Below are positions 53,734 through 62,718 of a stretch of DNA of 64,000 nucleotides, piece by piece. The stretch spans positions 16,729 to 80,728 of the forward strand of contig NZ_WBZB01000008.1 of NCBI RefSeq assembly GCF_009017255.1. Direction: 5' to 3'. A program made the position numbers and the translations under genes. The notes beneath the pieces are model-generated. The model was not told where the DNA came from. It saw only the letters and a program-made list of their open reading frames with translations, and made no database searches. The DNA is from Alkaliphilus serpentinus (GTDB taxonomy: Bacteria; Bacillota; Clostridia; Peptostreptococcales; Natronincolaceae). Numbering within the stretch: position 1 is the stretch's first letter; the number at the start of each line of letters is the position of its first letter.

Positions 53734-55698
53734 ATGTCAATTAAATCAAAATTAGTGCTTGTTATGATTCTTATCATCCTTCTACCGACCTTCTTTCTAG
53801 GATTTATGAACTATCAGGTTGCCAACGACGTTCTATCTCATGAGCTTAAGCTTACAGCTGGCCAGGTGGTAGATAAATCCATCGAGGCGCTGGATTTCTT
53901 TTTAAGCTCTCTAGAAAGTGGTACAGAGATGTTAAGCGTAACACCATCAGTGATGGATATATTAAACAACCCAGAAGGGTTAGATGATATGATGGGGGTT
54001 CTTAAAGCTTATATAGAGGCCAACCCCCACGTTCTACATGCTTATGTAGGAACTAAAAATGGTGATATGCATATTTATCCCCATACTGAATTACCCGCAG
54101 ACTTTAATCCAACTCAACGACCCTGGTATCAGGATGCGGTTGCGGCTGATGGCTTAGTATGGACATCCCCCTATGTAGATGCGGGTTCTGGGGATTTAAT
54201 TGTATCAGTAGCCAAGCCCGTCCATAGATTTGGTCAATTGGTTGGGGTTATGGCAATGGATGTTCAGATTAACCTATTATCGGAACTTGTAAGTGGTATT
54301 ACCATCGGTGAAGAGGGTTATGCAGCACTGGTGGGGGCAGATGGCACAACCTATGTCCACAAGGATATCGCCTTTGGCGAAAAAATTATTGATGAGGTAT
54401 ATGAGTCAATCACCACCAAGGAATCGGATGTTATTGATTATACCTATGAGGGTGATGAAAGATTTAGTGTTTTTAATACCATTGAAAGAACCGGTTGGAG
54501 ATTAATGGGTATTGTTGGCTACTCAGAAATTAAAAGGAACACCTCCAACATACTGAATCAAACGATTCTCTATGGAAGCATTGCCTTAGTAGTTGCCATC
54601 ATCGTAGGCTACATTTTTGCAAGCTTCACTACGAAGCCCCTTAAGGGATTGGTTAAAGATATGGAGCTAATTGGAAATGGAGACTTCACCATTAGAAGTC
54701 AGGTTCGCTCTAAGGATGAGGTGGGTACTGTTTCCAGAAGTTTAAATGCAATGATTGAAAAGCTCAGTATTCTGATGTCTAATCTACAGGATATGACTAG
54801 ACAATTAAATCAAGCCGCCGATGGTCTTGCTGCAACCTCTGAGGAAACCAGTGCATCGTCGGAGGAGGTTTCTCGTACCGTTGATGAGATAGCCACGGGA
54901 GCCTCAGACCAAGCCAGCGAGGCTGAGAAGGGTGCTGTTATGACCAGCAGCCTATCAACCAAGTTTGTTGAGCTAAGCGGAAACTCTCAGGATATGCTGA
55001 AGCTATCCAGTGAAGTTATAAGTGCCAACGAAAAGGGTATGGAGGTTGTAAATGGCTTAAACACCAAGTCTGAAAGCAACAAAGAATCCATTCTAAAGAT
55101 TGAAAATGCAGTAGGGCTTCTAGATAATAAGGCTCAATCTATTGGTTCTATCCTACAAACCATTAGTGATATTGCAGAGCAAACCAATTTATTGGCTTTA
55201 AATGCCGCCATAGAAGCTGCAAGGGCGGGAGAGGCCGGTAGAGGCTTTGCTGTAGTAGCAGATGAAATCAGGAAGCTGGCTGAACAATCTGGAAAATCAA
55301 CGGATGAGATCAGAAGTATTATCCTTGACATTCAAACAGAAAGTAATAAGACAGTAAATATCATGAAGGAGGTTAAGGAGCAGAATCAAGAGCAGACACT
55401 AGCTGTTCAAGACGTTTCTTCATCCTTCCAGGTTATATTTAAATCCATACAACAAATTACTTCTAAAATAAATGAAATCAGTAACTATGTAGAAGATATG
55501 ACAAAGGACGGCGATCAAATCGTAACGGTTATTGAAAACATTTCTGCTGTTTCCCAAGAAACTGCTGCAGCTTCTGAAGAGGTATCGGCTTCTATGGAGC
55601 AAACCTCCAACGCAGTAGATGAAGTGGCAAGGGCAGCCAACGAGCTTAATGAGTTGGCAGATAAGCTTGCTGAGGAAATCAATCAATTTAAAATCTAA
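53734..55698 (+). CDS. Methyl-accepting chemotaxis protein with dCache sensor
   Basis: The 654-residue receptor has an N-terminal helix ([18 protein letters not shown]) and a periplasmic-type dCache_1 domain with [32 protein letters not shown] (the amino-acid-binding-like R-x-W-Y-x-A...W-T-x-P-Y pattern). A second helix, a HAMP domain and a signalling domain with [40 protein letters not shown] follow. The sensor pattern suggests a small-molecule ligand such as an amino acid, but this is inferred. GGAGG lies upstream of the ATG. Confidence 0.92.
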   Translation: MSIKSKLVLVMILIILLPTFFLGFMNYQVANDVLSHELKLTAGQVVDKSIEALDFFLSSLESGTEMLSVTPSVMDILNNPEGLDDMMGVLKAYIEANPHVLHAYVGTKNGDMHIYPHTELPADFNPTQRPWYQDAVAADGLVWTSPYVDAGSGDLIVSVAKPVHRFGQLVGVMAMDVQINLLSELVSGITIGEEGYAALVGADGTTYVHKDIAFGEKIIDEVYESITTKESDVIDYTYEGDERFSVFNTIERTGWRLMGIVGYSEIKRNTSNILNQTILYGSIALVVAIIVGYIFASFTTKPLKGLVKDMELIGNGDFTIRSQVRSKDEVGTVSRSLNAMIEKLSILMSNLQDMTRQLNQAADGLAATSEETSASSEEVSRTVDEIATGASDQASEAEKGAVMTSSLSTKFVELSGNSQDMLKLSSEVISANEKGMEVVNGLNTKSESNKESILKIENAVGLLDNKAQSIGSILQTISDIAEQTNLLALNAAIEAARAGEAGRGFAVVADEIRKLAEQSGKSTDEIRSIILDIQTESNKTVNIMKEVKEQNQEQTLAVQDVSSSFQVIFKSIQQITSKINEISNYVEDMTKDGDQIVTVIENISAVSQETAAASEEVSASMEQTSNAVDEVARAANELNELADKLAEEINQFKI

Positions 55699-55700
55699 AT

Positions 55701-55742
55701 AAAAAAGTAGGAGGTGATTATAAAATCACCTCCTACTTTTTT
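55701..55742. terminator. Bidirectional terminator
   Basis: AAAAAAGTAGGAGGTGATT and its near-perfect complement form a long stem with T-runs on both strands. It separates the convergent chemoreceptor and ACT-domain genes. Confidence 0.92.
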
Positions 55743-56187
55743 ACTCTCTACCAACAATCTCTATCTTCTTTACACCTTCAATGTATTCCAAGGCCTTAAT
55801 TAATTCCTCAATCTCAACCGACAGCTCCATGGTTTCAAAGGATATGGTTACATTGGCTAATCCATGCAAAGGGATACTTTGATTCATGGTTAATATGCTA
55901 CCCTTAACCTTGGCTATTTCATTCAGTATTCTAGATAACACCCCTGAAGTATGCTCTAATAGCAAGGTAAAGGTAATAATCCTACCTTTACTTACCTCAT
56001 TGAAGGGCATTATGGAATCCTTATATTTATAATAGGCACTTCTGCTCATTCCCACAATTTCAACGGCTTCTTGAATGGTGGTGGCCTCCCCTTTTTTCAG
56101 GATTTCCTTGACCTCCATCGTTTTTAGGAATACCTCAGGGAGAACTCTTTTATCAACCAAATAATAGATATCCTTTTCACCGATCAA
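55741..56187 (-). CDS. pheB: PheB/UPF0735 ACT-domain protein
   Basis: The 148-residue protein joins an N-terminal helix-turn-helix-like part (LKKGEATTIQEAVEIVGMSRSAYYKYKDSI) to a C-terminal ACT domain (FTLLLEHTSGVLSRILNEIAKVKGSILTMNQSIP). It matches the PheB/UPF0735 family, linked with phenylalanine or other amino-acid sensing. The start is TTG at 56187. A good promoter lies upstream, overlapping an inverted repeat of TGTAC units, so the gene is probably autoregulated or amino-acid responsive. Confidence 0.85.
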   Translation of the reverse strand: MIGEKDIYYLVDKRVLPEVFLKTMEVKEILKKGEATTIQEAVEIVGMSRSAYYKYKDSIMPFNEVSKGRIITFTLLLEHTSGVLSRILNEIAKVKGSILTMNQSIPLHGLANVTISFETMELSVEIEELIKALEYIEGVKKIEIVGRE

Positions 56188-56220
56188 CTTCCCAACCCCC
56201 TCTTCGTGGCGTACATTTGT

Positions 56221-56264
56221 GTGTACATTATGTACATAATACCATAATGAGTCTTTACCATCAA
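56221..56264 (-). promoter_or_regulatory. Promoter and operator-like palindrome of the ACT-domain gene
   Basis: TTGATG (56259-56264), a 17-base spacer and TATTAT (56236-56241) form the promoter. GTACAT-A-ATGTAC lies across the expected start (about 56222-56235). A third TGTAC lies near 56211. Confidence 0.6.
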
Positions 56265-56289
56265 GAGGATAAAATACTCACCGGCTAAT

Positions 56290-57279
56290 TTATAACGGTT
56301 TCTCCATTTCTTCAAGGGTTTTGATATCCGCTTCCTCTAACCTTAAGTATAAGCTTTTTCGATAGTTGGCTGCCTCCTGAAGCTTATCTTTTCTCCCCTT
56401 TGATTTATTTATATCCCTCCAGGATATTTTTTTATTTCTATAATATAGATCGAAATCCACCAGTCTTTTTCCCTCCAGATTATACTCTAGAGCCAACAAT
56501 AGTTCCTTAATCTCCTGGGGAGTATAAAAGGTAAAGAGCCTTATTTGATAGGCTAGAACAGAATAAAGCATAAGGGCATGATCCTTAGTCCAGCTTTCAC
56601 CTAAAATCATTCCTAACTCCAGCTTTGAAAGTATATAGATTAACCGATCATAATTTTCTTGGTATTTCCCCATGGAATCATATATATTGATTCTAAGCTC
56701 GTACCATTGACTATCATTTAAGCTTTGGGTAATATATTGTAGTCCTTCAACCCTAAGTCTTTTCTGAACCACCCTCGAAGGCTGTGGTATTAGTAGCTTC
56801 CTTTCAAAAAAATCCTTTTCTGCCAAGGGGCCATTAATAGCCTTTGATGTAAAGGTAATAATGGTGTCATCCTTTTCACCCTTCCTTATGCCATCTATCC
56901 AGCTTACAGCTTCACCATTAAAATCCCTAATGAGTCTGTCAATGATTTTTTGGCCATTGGAAGCAACCCTCATAACAATGGATGATGGTCCCATATCAAC
57001 CCTATGAAGAAGTTGGCTTACATGACTATTAATGATTGCAGTAAGAATGGCCGAAGCAACATCGTTAATTAATACGATAACCTTAGCATCCTCTATGCAG
57101 GTCTTTTCAAAGTTTGTTCCAGTTAAAAAGCAGAGGGTACTGTCTTCTGAAGCCCTTTCCATTCCTGGGTGGAAGTCAATCTCCACTCCATTTAATTGAG
57201 CTTCTAAAAAATCCTTCATCTTCTCTATTTCCTCAGTTCTAATAAACAAAAACCTTGGCCCCATTCTTAAAAATAGCAT
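56290..57279 (-). CDS. Unknown 329-aa protein ending the aldehyde oxidoreductase operon
   Basis: I do not recognise this soluble protein. The N-terminal half has alternating beta/alpha character (residues ~50-160, e.g. STLCFLTGTNF, AKVIVLINDVASAILTAIINSHV), and the C-terminal half is mostly helical with many Tyr/Leu and charged residues. No Cys cluster, Walker motif, signal peptide or membrane helix is visible. GGGGG stands six bases before the ATG. It lies 16 bases after the metallophosphoesterase-like gene, so the two are co-transcribed. Position behind the oxidoreductase and sulfur carriers suggests a role in cofactor assembly, but that is only context. Confidence 0.6.
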   Translation of the reverse strand: MLFLRMGPRFLFIRTEEIEKMKDFLEAQLNGVEIDFHPGMERASEDSTLCFLTGTNFEKTCIEDAKVIVLINDVASAILTAIINSHVSQLLHRVDMGPSSIVMRVASNGQKIIDRLIRDFNGEAVSWIDGIRKGEKDDTIITFTSKAINGPLAEKDFFERKLLIPQPSRVVQKRLRVEGLQYITQSLNDSQWYELRINIYDSMGKYQENYDRLIYILSKLELGMILGESWTKDHALMLYSVLAYQIRLFTFYTPQEIKELLLALEYNLEGKRLVDFDLYYRNKKISWRDINKSKGRKDKLQEAANYRKSLYLRLEEADIKTLEEMEKPL

Positions 57280-57295
57280 TTTTATCCCCCTTTTA

Positions 57296-57922
57296 CTAAA
57301 CTCCGATTCTCTTTAATTCCATTCCCCGTAATCGATTGGTTCCCACCGGATACTTCAGGTGAAAGACCCTTTTTGTGTCCAGCTCAATAACATTAATATT
57401 TAAGAGCCCATTTAATCCAATTTCTTCCTTATGGATATAGTGGTTGGGCTTAAAGCTATGGCCGAATAGATTAAAATCAACCTTTTTAGTAGGCCTCTGA
57501 TGGTAATGACTTATGCGGAAGTCTACATTATGAATTGTAATATATTCCTTCTCAAGAATCCTCCCCTTATTCATAAGCTCCTTTAAAGGGCCGAACTTGT
57601 CATGATTCCCTAAACTATAATAGATTTCTAAAGCATCCTGTCCTTCTAAGCCAGGTAGCAGCTTAGCGAGGCCCCTATAGTAGTCATCAAGCCTGTTTTT
57701 ATACATCTCCAGCTTGATATCATCTACCATGTCCCCAGTATGGACTAGATATTTGGGTTTTACTATGCCAATTATTCTAAAGATGTAAGGGTAAATGTCC
57801 ACTGGAGTGTCGCTAATATGTAATAACAAGGGACCCTTAAGCTCCTTTAATAGAGTATCTGGAATATAGGGGCGATTAAAAAGGGATAAAAGCATCCCCA
57901 TTAGATCTTCTAATATATTCAC
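57296..57922 (-). CDS. Metallophosphoesterase-like protein
   Basis: The 208-residue protein carries most calcineurin-type phosphoesterase motifs: LLHISDTP, LVHTGDMVDD, SLGNHDKFG, ISHYHQRP and LFGHSFKP. The first motif, normally DxH, reads D-T-P, and the last, normally GHxH, reads G-H-S-F. Two metal ligands may therefore be missing or shifted, and activity may be altered. The start is GTG at 57922, seven bases after GGAGG; the GTG at 57943 precedes that site. It sits between the sulfur-carrier genes and the unknown 329-residue protein. Confidence 0.7.
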   Translation of the reverse strand: MNILEDLMGMLLSLFNRPYIPDTLLKELKGPLLLHISDTPVDIYPYIFRIIGIVKPKYLVHTGDMVDDIKLEMYKNRLDDYYRGLAKLLPGLEGQDALEIYYSLGNHDKFGPLKELMNKGRILEKEYITIHNVDFRISHYHQRPTKKVDFNLFGHSFKPNHYIHKEEIGLNGLLNINVIELDTKRVFHLKYPVGTNRLRGMELKRIGV

Positions 57923-57979
57923 TGCATCACCTCCTAATTCCACAATACAAGAGTTGATCTTCTATGTCAATATTCCCCT

Positions 57980-58204
57980 TTAACCCCCTCCCACAGGAGG
58001 AAATATCGATACCACATCATGATCTATTAATTGATAATCTAATGCCTCGTGTTTGCCGTTAATTAACAAGATGGCCGCTTCCTCTATCGGGATGTTTAGT
58101 TGAGTGATTACCTCCTTAGCAGTTGACCCTTCTTCAAACTCCATAGTCAGTACCTTACCACGATTTTCCCTAAGGGTTGCAAAAAGCCTTACCTCTATTT
58201 TCAT
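57980..58204 (-). CDS. MoaD/ThiS-family sulfur carrier with C-terminal Gly-Gly
   Basis: The 74-residue ubiquitin-like protein starts MKIEVRLFATLRENRGK and ends VVSIFPPVGGG. The terminal Gly-Gly is what MoeB/ThiF-type enzymes activate for thiocarboxylate formation. It probably delivers sulfur for the pterin dithiolene of the oxidoreductase. GGAGG precedes the ATG. Confidence 0.88.
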   Translation of the reverse strand: MKIEVRLFATLRENRGKVLTMEFEEGSTAKEVITQLNIPIEEAAILLINGKHEALDYQLIDHDVVSIFPPVGGG

Positions 58205-58255
58205 TCCATCACCTCCAAGTAAAGCTATAAATTTCTTATGGAAATATGCTTAATT

Positions 58256-58594
58256 TTATCCTTGCTCATTCTCCTTCTTTTTATGAATCAAGAAGTTGGC
58301 TTGATTATCTTGGTTCTTCCCATAAAAACCAAGGGCTATTCTGTAGGGGCCAGGGCACCCAGGAGGTAAAAAGGCAATCCGATCTCCTGGCTGAATCCTA
58401 TAATCTAAGGCTTGAACAAAACCATTGACGAATATTACTTCAACCTCCTCAGCTGGAATTTCCAGCTTTTCAGCCAATTCATACCCAGATATGGCCTCTT
58501 CTAAATCTAGGATTAATGGAACTGGCCAATTTTTCCTTCTAAAATACTCCCTTAATTGCATAAAGCCTCGAATCTCTACGGTTTTCTTCTCCAT
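58256..58594 (-). CDS. MoaD/ThiS-like protein without terminal Gly-Gly
   Basis: The 112-residue protein has the beta-grasp core (VEIRGFMQLREYFRR, VEVIFVNGFVQALDYRIQPGDRIAFLPPG). Instead of ending in Gly-Gly it continues CPGPYRIALGFYGKN and a charged tail. Similar LPPG-x-PGPYR proteins accompany oxidoreductases of this family in other anaerobes, from memory. It may be a structural or targeting partner rather than a sulfur carrier, or the tail may be cleaved. AGGAGG lies upstream. Confidence 0.75.
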   Translation of the reverse strand: MEKKTVEIRGFMQLREYFRRKNWPVPLILDLEEAISGYELAEKLEIPAEEVEVIFVNGFVQALDYRIQPGDRIAFLPPGCPGPYRIALGFYGKNQDNQANFLIHKKKENEQG

Positions 58595-58689
58595 AGCTAA
58601 ACACCTCCTAAAGGCTACATCTGGTTATATAAAGTATCATCGGGAATATCAGTAGACTTCGATCTTCTTTGCTAATATTATATAAAGGA

Positions 58690-58711
58690 ATGCCGGACCT
58701 AAGTCCGGCAT
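58690..58711 (-). other. Hairpin after the aldehyde oxidoreductase gene
   Basis: TGCCGGAC and GTCCGGCA form a strong stem with a four-base loop. On the minus strand the following sequence is TTCCTTTATATAA, a poor U-run, so it may be a partial terminator or an mRNA-stabilising element within the operon. Confidence 0.55.
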
Positions 58712-58739
58712 CACCTTTATTAATATTTTAATAGAAGGG

Positions 58740-60479
58740 TTAGAAATTATAAACCTCATCTATTTCCTCTGGAGTAAAATCCCAAACCTCATTGTGGGGT
58801 GGACAGGGCTCATACTCAAAGAATTCTGGTAATCGATCGTGGGCATTGGTAAAGCCAGCAGCTTTATTAAAGGCTCTTTCTACCTTTAATACAGATTTAC
58901 CAAGCTCATCTACATCATTGGCTGTAAGGTTAATTCCATACTGAGCATTAATCATATCTATTAGGGCTTGATAGCCAGCGGGATTGTCAGCAATTCCGAA
59001 ATACACGAATAGACACATACCAGTACTGTCAACAGCAGCTGTTCCTATTTGCATGGCACGGGCATACTCAATTTGTCCATCCTTCTTAAGGGGATCAATG
59101 TTGCCTCCAACCTTTAGAATATTACCAGAAATACAATATCCAGCAGTATGGTCAGCTCCCATGGTGGTGGTGGCATAGGTTAATCCAATACCTTTAATAG
59201 GTCGGGGGTCATAGGCTGGGATTCCTTGGTCCTTTACTACAGGTACTCTAAATAGTCCACATGCTTTACCTACCACGGTTGTTCCACTACCTATTAGCCT
59301 ACCTAGGGGGGTGGGAATTGCCACCTCCTTAACTGCCTCAAGGACTGCTTTTCCGTCTCCCCATGGCAATAGTCCTCCCTCCATGGCGGTTGCTACTGCA
59401 ACGGCAGTTTCAATACTATCAATACCGATATCATCCATGGCACGATCTATATAGGCTATATCGTCTAGATCCTTAATCCCTGCATCTGCACCAAGGCCCC
59501 AAATGGTTTCATATTCAAAGCCACTGGTAATAAGTTTACCTTGTTTATCGGGGTACCACTGAGAACAGCGTATAACACAACCTGCATGACATCCGTGGGA
59601 TACCTTTCCCTCTCCTCCACGCTCTTTAATGGTGGCATTTAAAGTTTCTCCAGCTATATTCTCATTCCAATCTATACGACCCTTTGTAAAGTTTATGGCT
59701 GGTAGCCCACCTGCTTCATTTAAAATATTCACCAATACATCTGTACCATAGGCTGCCAAAGCCTGACCTGATACAGGATGATCTAGCAGGGCTTTAGCAA
59801 ATACCTTTGAAGCCTCTCTAAACTTTTCTGGCTCGGCTATTGGAACCCCAGGAGCTCCAGTGTCATCTATTACTAAAGCCTTTACCTTCTTGGAACCCAG
59901 CACTGCACCTAAGCCCCCTCTACCGGCACTTCGCATATTGCTATCTGGGTCCTTAAAGGATATATTAGCAGTTGGTAGTCTATGCTCTCCTGCTGGACCA
60001 GCTAGGGCTATTCCAACCTTCTCTCCGTACTTATTGTTAAGGAGTTCAATAGCTTTATAGTTACCACATCCTCCAAGTATTTCTTTTGGAGCTTCTTCTA
60101 TGGTTACTCCATCCATGGTTATCTTAAGAATGTAGAATTCATCTTCTGCAGGCATTCCTTCAATTACTAAGGCCTTTATGCCCATTTTCGCCATCTTTTG
60201 CGAGAAGGTACCACCGGCATTACTCTCCTTAATCGTTCCTGTTAAAGGACTCTTACTTCCTACAGAGATTCTACCTGAGTTAGGGGCAGAAGTACCGCTA
60301 AGCATTCCAGGAGCAAAAATAATTTTATTGTTTTTTCCAAGGGGGTGGCATGTGGGTTTTACTTCATCATTAACAAAGTTTGAAGTTAATCCACGTCCTC
60401 CCAATCCTACGTACTTTTCTGGAACCTCTTGAATCTCAACCTTCTTGGTTGTCATATCTACCCTTATAAATTTGTTCAT
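58740..60479 (-). CDS. Aldehyde:ferredoxin oxidoreductase family (tungsten/molybdenum) enzyme
   Basis: The 579-residue protein has the family fold: GGRGLTSNFV and GTSAPNSGRISVGSKSPLTG in the N-terminal cofactor domain, FKDPDSNMRSAGRGGLGAVLGSKKVKA, and GADHTAGY in the third domain. The [4Fe-4S] ligands are C297, C301 and C305 (CHAGCVIRC) and C489 (DSTGMC). Spacing of the first pair is C-x3-C, not the C-x2-C of Pyrococcus AOR, so it is a divergent subfamily. The enzyme should hold a bis-pterin tungsten or molybdenum site and oxidise an aldehyde, or reduce an acid, with ferredoxin. It is the first gene of an operon driven by a sigma-54 promoter. Confidence 0.9.
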   Translation of the reverse strand: MNKFIRVDMTTKKVEIQEVPEKYVGLGGRGLTSNFVNDEVKPTCHPLGKNNKIIFAPGMLSGTSAPNSGRISVGSKSPLTGTIKESNAGGTFSQKMAKMGIKALVIEGMPAEDEFYILKITMDGVTIEEAPKEILGGCGNYKAIELLNNKYGEKVGIALAGPAGEHRLPTANISFKDPDSNMRSAGRGGLGAVLGSKKVKALVIDDTGAPGVPIAEPEKFREASKVFAKALLDHPVSGQALAAYGTDVLVNILNEAGGLPAINFTKGRIDWNENIAGETLNATIKERGGEGKVSHGCHAGCVIRCSQWYPDKQGKLITSGFEYETIWGLGADAGIKDLDDIAYIDRAMDDIGIDSIETAVAVATAMEGGLLPWGDGKAVLEAVKEVAIPTPLGRLIGSGTTVVGKACGLFRVPVVKDQGIPAYDPRPIKGIGLTYATTTMGADHTAGYCISGNILKVGGNIDPLKKDGQIEYARAMQIGTAAVDSTGMCLFVYFGIADNPAGYQALIDMINAQYGINLTANDVDELGKSVLKVERAFNKAAGFTNAHDRLPEFFEYEPCPPHNEVWDFTPEEIDEVYNF

Positions 60480-60524
60480 TAAATCTCCTCCTTTTAATTT
60501 AACTGCAGAGAATAATGATTATAG

Positions 60525-60542
60525 TTGCAATCTCCATGCCAA
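60525..60542 (-). promoter_or_regulatory. Sigma-54 (-24/-12) promoter
   Basis: TTGGCATGGAGATTGCAA on the minus strand matches TGGCAC-N5-TTGC with GG and GC ten bases apart. It lies 46 bases before the oxidoreductase start. Confidence 0.88.
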
Positions 60543-60618
60543 AGGTGCTATTCATAATGATTTTTATGAAGTACTAGTTATAAATAAGGATTTTACTGGA
60601 CTTTACCTAGGCCCTATA

Positions 60619-60663
60619 CAAAAAATAAAAGAAATCATCTACCTTTTACCATAGATGATTTCT
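60619..60663 (-). terminator. Terminator of the activator gene
   Basis: AGAAATCATCTA pairs with TAGATGATTTCT. On the minus strand TTTATTTTTT follows. Confidence 0.85.
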
Positions 60664-60670
60664 CAATATC

Positions 60671-60737
60671 GTTCCATAATGGGTCAACTATCTTCAATTC
60701 ACACGTTCCATTTCAGAACATTGTTCCAATATAGAAC
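60671..60737. promoter_or_regulatory. Tandem GTTC-N7-GAAC upstream activator sites
   Basis: Perfect sites lie at 60705-60719 and 60723-60737, and an imperfect one (GTTC-N7-GGTC) at 60671-60685. They are about 130-200 bases upstream of the -24 element, the usual position for a bacterial enhancer-binding protein. Two overlap the last codons of the activator gene. Confidence 0.7.
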
Positions 60738-62610
60738 AGTCAATAGAATACTTTTTTATTTTTCTATAAAGGGTATTTCTTCCTATATTTAAAGCCTCTG
60801 CTGCTAAGGTTATATTCCCCTGATACTTTGATAAAATTGCCTCTATATGGATTTTTTCAATATCCTCCAGCCTTTCTACTTCAAGAGTGGATTTGCTTTC
60901 ATCAGATAGGATTTTGGCTTCACTAATATCCACTAGGGTTTGCGTACTATTGGTATTTATGAGATGCTCGATTTTATTTTCTAGCTCCCTCACATTCCCC
61001 GGCCAGTTGTACTTGACCATGGCATCTATAACGGGCTTTTGCAAACTAACTGGGTTCTTCCCTAGTTTTAAGCCCTTCATAATCATAAAATAATCTATAA
61101 GAAGGGGAATGTCTTCTCTTCTATCCCTAAGGGGTATGAGTTTTAAGGGTAAAACATTTAAACGGTAGAAGAGATCCTTTCTAAAGTTTCCTTTATGAAC
61201 CTCTTCCATAAGGTCCTTATTGGTGGCTGCGATTATCCTAACATCCACCGATATTTCTTTGTTGCCTCCAATTCGGTAAAGGGTTCCTTCCTCTAAAACC
61301 CTCAATAGCCTAGTTTGCATGTCCAAGGGCATTTCACCTATTTCATCAAGGAAAAGGGTTCCTCCATCGGCTAGTTCAAATTTACCAAAGTATCCACCCC
61401 TCTTTGCCCCTGTAAAGGCTCCTTCTTCATAACCAAAAAGCTCTGCCTCTATAAGATTTCTAGGTAAAGCTCCGCAGTTTAAAGCTACAAAGGCCTCTTC
61501 CCTTCGGGAGCTATAGTTATGGATGGATTGGGCAAATACCTCTTTCCCCGTTCCACTCTCACCGGTTATCAGTACAGTAGAAGGACTATCGGCAATTTTT
61601 TTCGCATAATCAACCAGCAGGGTAAATTCTTTGCTTCGTCCAACAATATTATCGAAGGTATAGAAGGCTTGCTTTCCCACCAATCGATTGGCAACTCGCT
61701 TCATCCTTTTGATTTCTTTTATAACACAAACCGTTCCTTGCAAAAATCCATTCTTGTCTAGTATGGGATAGCAGCTGAGGGTACAATGGATCTTCACTTT
61801 TTTTCCCTTAGCATAGGATTCTTCCTCTAGATAGATAATTCCATTGGCTATATTAGTTTGAATGCCCTGCCATCCATCCAGTACCTCATCAATTCTTTTC
61901 CCTACCAGCTCATCCTTACTATATCCCAGCATATCCTGTAGGGTTTTATTAACGGTTTTGATATAACCCTTAGGTCCAACCGTAAAGATTCCAGCTGTGA
62001 TGGCATCTATCAAGGTTTCGATTGACCTTTTGGCCACAACAAGACGACTGTTAATATTATTATTTCTGATAGTCTGCTCTATTGCATTTACAGCAGCAAC
62101 CACCATCCCTAGGGTATGGGAATGGACAAAATCACTAAATCCAGTTAAATCTAGGGTTCCAATTATTTTCCCGGCAGGGTTTCTTATTGGGGCAGCTGAA
62201 CAGGTCCATTGATGATAAGCGGCGATGTAGTGCTCCTCTTCCGATACCTGAACAGGAATCCCTTCCGCCAAGGCAGTACCCATGGCATTGGTGCCAATAT
62301 GCTCCTCGTCCATATAGGCTCCAGGAATCATCTCCAGCTTATTGGCAACCTCCAACACATCCTCATCACCTACTACATTTAAGATGCAGCCTTCCCCATC
62401 GGTAAGAATTGCAAAAAAACCAGAGCCCTTTACAAAGTTATATAGCTGCTCCATAAAGGGACTGGCTGTAACAATCAGTTCTCTGTTTTCGGCTAGCTTT
62501 TTATCTAAAGCCTCATTTTTTAGTATTTTTGTACTGTATACCCTAGTATAATCTACTCCTAGGGTTTTACATCGTTGATGGGACCTTTGTATATAGGGCT
62601 TCTTATTCAT
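60694..62610 (-). CDS. Sigma-54-dependent activator, AcoR-like (GAF-PAS-AAA+-Fis)
   Basis: The 638-residue enhancer-binding protein has a GAF-type sensor region (~45-190, with [22 protein letters not shown] and [10 protein letters not shown] as in AcoR) and a PAS domain (~205-310). The AAA+ domain carries Walker A GESGTGKE, the sigma-54 contact loop GAFTGA and [17 protein letters not shown] Fis-type helix-turn-helix ([23 protein letters not shown]) ends the chain. It lies upstream of, and in the same direction as, the oxidoreductase operon with its own terminator. A small-molecule ligand, perhaps an aldehyde or alcohol, is probable for the GAF domain. Confidence 0.93.
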   Translation of the reverse strand: MNKKPYIQRSHQRCKTLGVDYTRVYSTKILKNEALDKKLAENRELIVTASPFMEQLYNFVKGSGFFAILTDGEGCILNVVGDEDVLEVANKLEMIPGAYMDEEHIGTNAMGTALAEGIPVQVSEEEHYIAAYHQWTCSAAPIRNPAGKIIGTLDLTGFSDFVHSHTLGMVVAAVNAIEQTIRNNNINSRLVVAKRSIETLIDAITAGIFTVGPKGYIKTVNKTLQDMLGYSKDELVGKRIDEVLDGWQGIQTNIANGIIYLEEESYAKGKKVKIHCTLSCYPILDKNGFLQGTVCVIKEIKRMKRVANRLVGKQAFYTFDNIVGRSKEFTLLVDYAKKIADSPSTVLITGESGTGKEVFAQSIHNYSSRREEAFVALNCGALPRNLIEAELFGYEEGAFTGAKRGGYFGKFELADGGTLFLDEIGEMPLDMQTRLLRVLEEGTLYRIGGNKEISVDVRIIAATNKDLMEEVHKGNFRKDLFYRLNVLPLKLIPLRDRREDIPLLIDYFMIMKGLKLGKNPVSLQKPVIDAMVKYNWPGNVRELENKIEHLINTNSTQTLVDISEAKILSDESKSTLEVERLEDIEKIHIEAILSKYQGNITLAAEALNIGRNTLYRKIKKYSIDCSILEQCSEMERVN

Positions 62611-62718
62611 ATCACCACTCCAAAGAATTTTTGTTGAAGGGGATTATAATTCAAATCTTACATATATACTCCTTACATACATTATCTCTTTATTTACTAG
62701 CCTTGTCAAAGGAGAAAA

